Part shown: positions 34,309 to 38,861 of the stretch, piece after piece
How positions within the stretch are numbered: position 1 is the first letter of the stretch
Layout of the letters: every line of letters starts with the position of its first letter
Assembly (NCBI GenBank): GCA_021784255.1
Contig: JAJXSZ010000001.1
Coordinates: forward strand, 1 to 38,861
Direction of reading: 5' to 3'
Length of the DNA: 38,861 nt
DNA from: Pseudomonadota bacterium
GTDB taxonomy: Bacteria > Pseudomonadota > Alphaproteobacteria > Acetobacterales > Acetobacteraceae
Position numbers and translations under genes: made by a program
The notes under the pieces: generated by a model
Told to the model about the DNA's origin: nothing
Seen by the model: only the letters and a program-made list of their open reading frames with translations
The model's database searches: none

Positions 34309-34326
34309 GCGAAAAATTTTCTTCGC
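34309..34326. promoter_or_regulatory. AT-rich inverted repeat in the LysR/acetyltransferase promoter region
   Basis: GCGAA (34309-34313) and TTCGC (34322-34326) flank an A/T run (aaattttc). It sits between the LysR box and the acetyltransferase start at 34357. It could be a second operator half, a promoter element or DNA that bends. Confidence 0.3.
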
Positions 34327-34356
34327 AACCCCGTGTCGCTCGGCCAGCATGCGGGA

Positions 34357-34890
34357 ATGCCGCAGGCCACGCTCCGCCCCGTCACCGAGGCCGACATCCC
34401 GGCCATCGCCGCCATCTATGCCCACCACGTGCACCATGGCCGCGCCTCGTTCGAGACGGAAGCGCCGGACACGGCGGAGATGCAGCGCCGCCGCGCCGCC
34501 CTGCTCGCCCAGGGCTACCCCTATTTCGTCGCGACCCGCGACAGCGTGCTGGTCGGCTACGCCTATGCGAGCGCCTACCGGCCGCGCGCCGCCTACCGCG
34601 ACACGGTGGAGAACTCGGTGTATCTGCACCCCGACGAAACCAGGCGCGGCACCGGCTCGGCGCTGCTCGCCACGCTGATCGCGGCCTGCGCCGAGCGCGG
34701 CTTCCGGCAGATGGTCGCGGTGGTCGGCGACAGCGCCAACACCGCCTCGATCCGGCTGCACGAGCGACACGGATTCCGTCTCGTCGGCACGCTGCGCTCG
34801 GTCGGCTTCAAGCATGGGCAGTGGCTCGACACGGTGCTGCTGCAGCGCGAACTCGGCCCGGGCGACAGCAAGCCGCCCAGCCGGCCCTGA
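34357..34890 (+). CDS. Pat/MddA-like GNAT N-acetyltransferase
   Basis: 177-aa single GNAT domain. LRPVTEADIPAIAAIYAHHV opens the fold, AYRPRAAYRDTVENSVYLHP and RRGTGSALL hold the acetyl-CoA site, and VGFKHGQWLDTVLLQREL closes it. This matches the phosphinothricin / methionine-sulfoximine acetyltransferase group. Most chromosomal members detoxify methionine sulfone or sulfoximine rather than being true herbicide resistance genes. ATG 34357 gives the typical N-terminus; upstream codons lie across the operator. Divergent from LysR and followed 13 bases on by an MFS transporter. Confidence 0.88.
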   Translation: MPQATLRPVTEADIPAIAAIYAHHVHHGRASFETEAPDTAEMQRRRAALLAQGYPYFVATRDSVLVGYAYASAYRPRAAYRDTVENSVYLHPDETRRGTGSALLATLIAACAERGFRQMVAVVGDSANTASIRLHERHGFRLVGTLRSVGFKHGQWLDTVLLQRELGPGDSKPPSRP

Positions 34891-34903
34891 GCGCGGTCGC
34901 GCC

Positions 34904-36130
34904 GTGAGCGGGCAGGTCCAGGGAATGCGACGGGTGGCCGTCGTCATCGGTGCCTCGCAGCTCGTCGTCTATGGCTGCACCTATTATCTGCCGGCGGTGC
35001 TCGCCGCGCCCGCCGCCGCCGACCTCGGCGTATCGCGCGCGGCCCTGCTCGGCGCCTTCTCCTGGGCGCTGCTGGTCGCGGGCATCGGCGCGCCGATGGT
35101 CGGCCGGCGCATCGACCGCGCCGGCGGGCGCGGCGTGCTCGCCGCGTCCTGCGCGGTGATGGCCGGGGGGTTGGTGCTGCTCGCGATCGCGCACGGGCTG
35201 GTGCTCTGGTACGCGGGCTGGCTGGTGCTCGGCGCGGGCATGGCGCTCGGGCTCTACGACGCCGCCTTTGCCACCGTCGGTGTGCTGTTCGGCCACGATT
35301 CCGGGCGGGCCATCATGGGTGTGACGCTGATCGCGGGCTTCGCCAGCTCCGTCTTCTGGCCGCTCGGCACGGCGCTGGAGGCGCACTGGGGCTGGCGCGG
35401 CATGCTGCTCGCCTATGCGGCGTTGCTGCTGGCGATCAACCTGCCGGCGATGCTGCTCGGCGTCCCCGCCGGGGCGGCGCACCAGCGCGGCCGCCAGGCG
35501 GCCGATGACGGCCACCGCCCGGTCGCGAAGCCCGGACGAGCGCTGGCCCTGCTGGCCACCTTCTTCACCCTGCGCTGGCTGATCACCTCCGGCATCGCGG
35601 TGCTGATCCTGCGGCTGCTCGAGGGGCGCGGGCTGACGCCGGCACAGGCCGTCACCGTGGCCGCGATGCTCGGCCCCGGACAGGTGCTGGGACGGGTCGT
35701 CGAATGGTCCTGCGCCAGGCGCGTGTCGCTGTTCACGCGCGCGCGCGCCGGCGCATTGCTGATGCCCGTTGCGAGCCTCCTGCTCCTGTTGCCCGGCATG
35801 CTGCCCGCCAGCGCGTTCGCGCTCCTCTACGGCATGAGCAACGGCATCCTGACGATCAACCGGGGCACGCTGCCGATGGCGTTGTTCGGCCGCGCCGGCT
35901 ACGCGCAGCGCCTCGGCTGGCTCGCCACCCCCGCGCTGCTGGCCCAGGCAGCCTCGCCGCCGCTCGCGGCGATGCTGCTGGCGACCGTGGCGACGCGCGG
36001 CACGATCCTGCTCGCCGCGCTGCTCGGCCTCACGGCGGCGCTGTTCCTGACGCTGCTCGGACGAGCGGCGGATGTCCGCCAAGCGGCACCAGATGCGACA
36101 GGAACGCCTCCGCACAGGCCCGCCAGCTGA
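34904..36130 (+). CDS. MFS transporter (408 aa)
   Basis: About 12 hydrophobic segments, beginning RRVAVVIGASQLVVYGCTYYLPAVL. The loop after helix 2 reads GRRIDRAGGRG, a loose match to the MFS motif. A basic/polar loop (GAAHQRGRQAADDGHRPVAKPG) marks the centre of the protein. GTG 34904 is used as start; ATG 34925, 21 bases later, is as likely and would give MRRVAVV. It follows the acetyltransferase closely, so the pair may work as modify-and-export or import genes. The last 101 bases overlap the convergent glycosyltransferase gene. Confidence 0.85.
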   Translation: MSGQVQGMRRVAVVIGASQLVVYGCTYYLPAVLAAPAAADLGVSRAALLGAFSWALLVAGIGAPMVGRRIDRAGGRGVLAASCAVMAGGLVLLAIAHGLVLWYAGWLVLGAGMALGLYDAAFATVGVLFGHDSGRAIMGVTLIAGFASSVFWPLGTALEAHWGWRGMLLAYAALLLAINLPAMLLGVPAGAAHQRGRQAADDGHRPVAKPGRALALLATFFTLRWLITSGIAVLILRLLEGRGLTPAQAVTVAAMLGPGQVLGRVVEWSCARRVSLFTRARAGALLMPVASLLLLLPGMLPASAFALLYGMSNGILTINRGTLPMALFGRAGYAQRLGWLATPALLAQAASPPLAAMLLATVATRGTILLAALLGLTAALFLTLLGRAADVRQAAPDATGTPPHRPAS

Positions 36131-37118
36131 ACCGTTGCGCATGCGCGCGGCAGGCGGCGCGATCGCCGGCCAGCGCCGCCAGCGCCGCGCGGCGCAGATC
36201 GGCATCGACCACCCCGACACGGCCCGCCGCACCCGCCAGGACGTCGCGTGGCCCGGTAACGTCATAGGCCGCGACCGGCGTGCCGCAGGCGAGGGATTCC
36301 AGCAGCACCAGCCCGAACGTGTCGGTGAGCGAGGGAAAGACGAACACGTCCGCCCCGGCATAGGCGCGCGCCAGCGCCACCCCGCTGCGCGGCCCGGTGA
36401 AGGTCACGGAGCGGTATTCGCGCTGCAACGCCGGCAACTGGGGTCCGCCACCGACCACGACCTTGGAGCCCGGCAGCTCGAGATCGAGGAAGGCGCGGAT
36501 GTTCTTCTCCACCGCCACGCGCCCGACATAGAGGAAGACCGGCCGCGGCAGGTTCCATTCCTCCCGCTCGTCGGGGCGGAACGAGGCGAGATCGACGCCG
36601 CGCGACCACGCCCGCAGGTGGCGGAAGCCACGCGCCGCAAGCTCCTCGCGCAGCGTCCCGCTCGCCACCATCATCCCCTTCCCCGCGCCATGGAAGCGCC
36701 GCAACCAGGCATAGGCCGGTGCGGTCGGGAGACCGGTCCGCGCCGCGATGTATTCCGGGAAGCGGGTATGGAAGGCGGTGGTGAAGGCGCAACCGCGCCT
36801 GCGTGCCCAGGCGCGCGCGGCGAGCCCGAGCGGCCCTTCGGTGGCGATATGCAGCGCGTCCGGGGCGTAGCCTTCGATCATCGCCGCGAGAGACCGGCGC
36901 GGGAACAGCGACAGGCGGATATCGGGATATGTCGGACACGGAACGGTTCGAAATCGATCCGGACCGATCACCTCCGCCTCGTGTCCCATCGCCCTCAACT
37001 CGCCGCGCAGCGTGGCCAGCGTGCGCACCACCCCGTTGACCTGCGGCATCCAGGCGTCGGAGACGATCAGAATCCGCGCGGGCAGAATCCGCGCAGGCAG
37101 AATCCGCGCAGGCAGCAT
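36030..37118 (-). CDS. GT4-type glycosyltransferase, MgtA-like
   Basis: GT-B retaining transferase. Near the N-terminus ARILIVSDAWMPQVNGVVRTL is the usual opening, then ATEGPLGLAAR, FTTAFHTRFPEY, WSRGVD, YVGRVAVEKN, VGGGPQ and the donor site SLTDTFGLVLLESLACGTPV. Related enzymes put mannose, glucose or hexuronic acid on diacylglycerol. ATG 37118 starts MLPARILPAR. The frame also has TTG 37190, which overlaps the upstream stop. The start region contains a 15-bp repeat giving extra copies of ILPAR before the first strand. C-terminal FSWRACAEAFLSHL is inside the overlap with the MFS gene. It lies just downstream of the phosphoesterase gene and is probably in the same unit. Confidence 0.88.
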   Translation of the reverse strand: MLPARILPARILPARILIVSDAWMPQVNGVVRTLATLRGELRAMGHEAEVIGPDRFRTVPCPTYPDIRLSLFPRRSLAAMIEGYAPDALHIATEGPLGLAARAWARRRGCAFTTAFHTRFPEYIAARTGLPTAPAYAWLRRFHGAGKGMMVASGTLREELAARGFRHLRAWSRGVDLASFRPDEREEWNLPRPVFLYVGRVAVEKNIRAFLDLELPGSKVVVGGGPQLPALQREYRSVTFTGPRSGVALARAYAGADVFVFPSLTDTFGLVLLESLACGTPVAAYDVTGPRDVLAGAAGRVGVVDADLRRAALAALAGDRAACRAHAQRFSWRACAEAFLSHLVPLGGHPPLVRAASGTAPP

Positions 37119-37127
37119 CCGCGCGGG
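37071..37127 (-). repeat. 15-bp tandem repeat spanning the glycosyltransferase start
   Basis: Units aatccgcgc(g/a)ggcag begin at 37071, 37086 and 37101 on the plus strand; a fourth partial unit with cat instead of aat follows at 37116. On the coding strand each unit reads ILPAR. In the fourth the changed base turns the Ile codon ATT into the ATG start. The period is in frame. Confidence 0.85.
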
Positions 37128-37182
37128 ATCGGGCCCGGCCGCGAGCAGCCGGACAACGCGGTCCGTTTCGTTCGGGAGCGAA

Positions 37183-38007
37183 TCAGGCAACTTGGATCAC
37201 CGCGTCCGGGCCTGGCGCTTTCGGGGCGTGGAGGGAGAACTGGTTGCGCGCCGCCCAGTCCACCAGCTCGAGCCGGCCGTCCATGTGTTCGACCAGGGCG
37301 GTGCAGCTTTCCACCCAGTCACCGTCGTTGATGTAGAGCACGCCACCGACCTCGCGCATCTCGGCGTGGTGGATGTGGCCACAGACGACGCCATCGAAGC
37401 CACGCCGGCGCGCTTCGGCTGCCAGTGCGAACTCGAAACGGTCGATCGCCTTGACGGCTTCCTTGACCTGGCGCTTGAGCCAGGCGGAAAGTGACCAGTA
37501 CGGATATCCGAGCCGGCGGCGGACGATATTGAACCAATGATTGATCGCGAGCGCCGCCCGGTAGGCGCCGTCGCCGAGAAGTGCCAGGAACCTGGCGTAG
37601 CACACGACGCTGTCGAACTCGTCGCCGTGCATGACGAGCAGCCGACGACCCATCGCCGTGACATGCTCCGCGTCGCGGCGCAGACGGATCCCCCCGACCT
37701 CCAGCCCGAGCGACAGCCAGGCACGGAACATTTCGTCGTGGTTGCCGGGGATGTAGGTGACCTGCGCGCCGCCGCGCGCATGGCGCAGGATCAGCCGCAG
37801 CACCTCGTCATGCGTCTGGTCCCAATACCACGAGCGGCGTAGCCGCCAACCGTCGATGATGTCACCGACGAGGAACAGGTGCTGACAGGACACGCGGCGC
37901 AGGAAGTCGGCGAGGAAATCGGCGCGGCAGCCGCGCGTTCCGAGATGCGTGTCCGAAATGAAGACGCTGCGGTACTGAGTGGCGGGCGGCGCGGCAACGG
38001 CGTTCAT
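37183..38007 (-). CDS. LpxH-like metallophosphoesterase (UDP-2,3-diacylglucosamine diphosphatase family)
   Basis: Calcineurin-type fold with the full metal set: ISDTHLG (Asp19, His21), GDIIDGW, PGNHDE, MHGDEFD and GHIHH. Length of about 274 aa and the WDQTHDEVLRLI insert fit the COG2908 group, which contains LpxH. Many alphaproteobacteria use LpxI for lipid A, so this relative may act on another lipid pyrophosphate. Start ATG 38007 is chosen because YRSVFISD is near the N-terminus in relatives; ATGs at 38058 and 38076 are in frame. It precedes the glycosyltransferase gene and is divergent from the lipid-kinase-like gene. Confidence 0.87.
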   Translation of the reverse strand: MNAVAAPPATQYRSVFISDTHLGTRGCRADFLADFLRRVSCQHLFLVGDIIDGWRLRRSWYWDQTHDEVLRLILRHARGGAQVTYIPGNHDEMFRAWLSLGLEVGGIRLRRDAEHVTAMGRRLLVMHGDEFDSVVCYARFLALLGDGAYRAALAINHWFNIVRRRLGYPYWSLSAWLKRQVKEAVKAIDRFEFALAAEARRRGFDGVVCGHIHHAEMREVGGVLYINDGDWVESCTALVEHMDGRLELVDWAARNQFSLHAPKAPGPDAVIQVA

Positions 38008-38013
38008 GGCGAT

Positions 38014-38027
38014 AACGTCATGACGTT
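38014..38027. promoter_or_regulatory. 14-bp perfect palindrome upstream of the phosphoesterase gene
   Basis: AACGTCATGACGTT is a perfect dyad. A further TGACGTT lies at 38047-38053 in direct orientation to its right half. The palindrome starts 7 bases before ATG 38007. If translation begins at 38058 it would be coding, so its status as an operator depends on the true start. Confidence 0.4.
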
Positions 38028-38118
38028 GCGCAAGTCGTTTTGCACGTGACGTTTGCATGACCCGAGAACCCATCATCGCAATACCCTGAAATCACGACAA
38101 CGCAATGCAAGCGCCACC

Positions 38119-38143
38119 GAATCGTAACAGTGCCGAACGATTC
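38119..38143. promoter_or_regulatory. inverted repeat upstream of the lipid-kinase-like gene
   Basis: GAATCGT (38119-38125) and ACGATTC (38137-38143) are perfect inverted arms separated by 11 bases. It is located 55 bases before GTG 38199 in the 191-base divergent region. Could be an operator. No -10/-35 pair is certain. Confidence 0.4.
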
Positions 38144-38198
38144 TGGTCGCTTCCGGACACGCCACCGTATCAACCTCCAGATCCCGCGAGCATCGGCC

Positions 38199-38861
38199 GT
38201 GATCATCGTCTTCAATCCCGCCGCAGGGCAGCGCCGGGTCCGCCTGCTCTGGCGGGTGGTCGATGTGCTGGCGGAAAACGGCGTGCGCGTCGCCATCGAG
38301 CGTACCGGCGCGCCCGGCCATGCAGAGCAGCTCGCGCGCAGGGCAGCCGGCTCCGGCGCGCCGCTGGTCGTCGCTGCGGGCGGCGACGGCACCATCGCGG
38401 AAGTCGCCAACGGCCTCGCCGGCAGCAGCACGCGACTCGGCATCATCCCGCTCGGCACGGCGAATGTACTGGCGCGCGAGCTCGGACTCTCGTTCGCGCC
38501 GCGCGCCGTCGCGGCGGCGCTCGCCTTCGGCCGCACCCGACGAATCTTTCCCGGTGTCGCACGCATGGCGGGCGGCGAGCGGCTGTTCGTGCAGATGCTC
38601 GGCGCCGGCTTCGATGCCGCCGTCGTCCGCCACCTGCCGCTGCGGCTCAAGCGCGCCGTCGGGCGCAGCGCCTATGTGTGGCAATCGTTGCGTGAGGCAC
38701 AACGTTACGATTTTACACCAATCCAACTTCGTCTCGATGGCGTGCCGGCGGAAGCGGGCAGCGTCATCGTGACCAAGGGGCGGCTCTATGCTGGGCCGTT
38801 CCTGCTGGCCCCCGATGCCAGCCCCAACCGCCCCGGCTTTACCGTGGCGCTGTTCGAGCGG
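38199..38861 (+). CDS. diacylglycerol/sphingosine-kinase-family lipid kinase, 3' end outside window
   Basis: DAGK catalytic domain: VIIVFNPAAGQRR opens the fold, AAGGDGTIAEVANGLAG is the GGDGT nucleotide signature, PLGTANVLARELG follows, and QMLGAGFDAAVV begins the C-terminal beta-rich part, as in YegS/LCB5-like kinases. The frame is open to the last base, giving 221 codons of roughly 300. GTG 38199 is the only start I see between the in-frame stop upstream (38126) and the domain. Divergent from the phosphoesterase/glycosyltransferase genes. The three may form a lipid or glycolipid pathway. The lipid acceptor is not known. Confidence 0.87.
   Translation, partial: MIIVFNPAAGQRRVRLLWRVVDVLAENGVRVAIERTGAPGHAEQLARRAAGSGAPLVVAAGGDGTIAEVANGLAGSSTRLGIIPLGTANVLARELGLSFAPRAVAAALAFGRTRRIFPGVARMAGGERLFVQMLGAGFDAAVVRHLPLRLKRAVGRSAYVWQSLREAQRYDFTPIQLRLDGVPAEAGSVIVTKGRLYAGPFLLAPDASPNRPGFTVALFER

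Noticed and set aside
34357..36130. Acquired herbicide-resistance cassette (pat plus efflux)
   Set aside because: Base composition matches the neighbours, no mobile-element ends are present, and Pat/MddA-like genes are common chromosomal genes.

Overview
The window is very GC-rich chromosomal DNA, almost fully coding, with about 36 protein genes and one tRNA. Gene content and order point to an alphaproteobacterium, most likely Rhodospirillales/Acetobacteraceae. The pointers are ribF-ileS-lspA-DUF3035 (BamF-like lipoprotein), tadA divergent from rluB-rsmD, a MutL with the DQHA-X2-E-X4-E endonuclease motif, and a lipid A/Kdo gene run. This placement is inferred from families and synteny; no database was searched. 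Most of the window is conserved housekeeping DNA. I found no phage, insertion sequence, CRISPR array or defence system.

Layout. 2-1965: rlmB, running off the left edge and carrying a long low-complexity N-terminal extension, coupled to a 2-oxopentenoate hydratase-like gene. 2176-4182: a small hypothetical gene, a Deg/HtrA periplasmic protease and tRNA-Thr(TGT). 4209-6691: tadA facing a peptidase C26 gene, then rluB and rsmD. 6654-10764 (minus): pgi, mutL and an arylmalonate-decarboxylase-like gene, joined by 4-base stop/start overlaps. 10765-11339: a gene-poor gap with a palindromic dispersed repeat and a possible gene remnant. 11340-17648 (minus): two-domain GNAT, MaoC-like, ribF, ileS, lspA, DUF3035 lipoprotein. 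17770-22130: a second hydratase-like gene, an M20 deacylase, the second copy of the dispersed repeat, and a coupled pair of PLP enzymes (threonine-synthase-like plus D-serine-dehydratase-like). 22146-28925: MFS transporter, Nudix hydrolase, uvrB, purD, xseA. 28914-34280 (minus): LysR regulator, DUF374 acyltransferase, waaA, lpxK, lpxL-like, HAD phosphatase. 34357-36130: Pat/MddA-like acetyltransferase and an MFS transporter. 36030-38861: a GT4-type glycosyltransferase and an LpxH-like phosphoesterase (minus), facing a diacylglycerol-kinase-like gene that runs off the right edge.

How the genes work together. Several runs make functional sense. The lipid A run (DUF374 acyltransferase, Kdo transferase, 4'-kinase, late acyltransferase) builds the inner LPS. 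The glycosyltransferase/phosphoesterase/lipid-kinase group is probably a second lipid or glycolipid pathway. ribF-ileS-lspA-DUF3035 links flavin synthesis, translation and lipoprotein export. The less ordinary material is the disordered RlmB extension, the dispersed palindromic repeat, the repeated appearance of 15-16 bp tandem duplications, the Gly75/Cys186 racemase-fold protein tied to mutL, the coupled PLP pair, and a LysR-type operator overlapping a start codon at the head of the lipid A run. I did not find a convincing new multi-gene system; the strongest leads are listed as findings.
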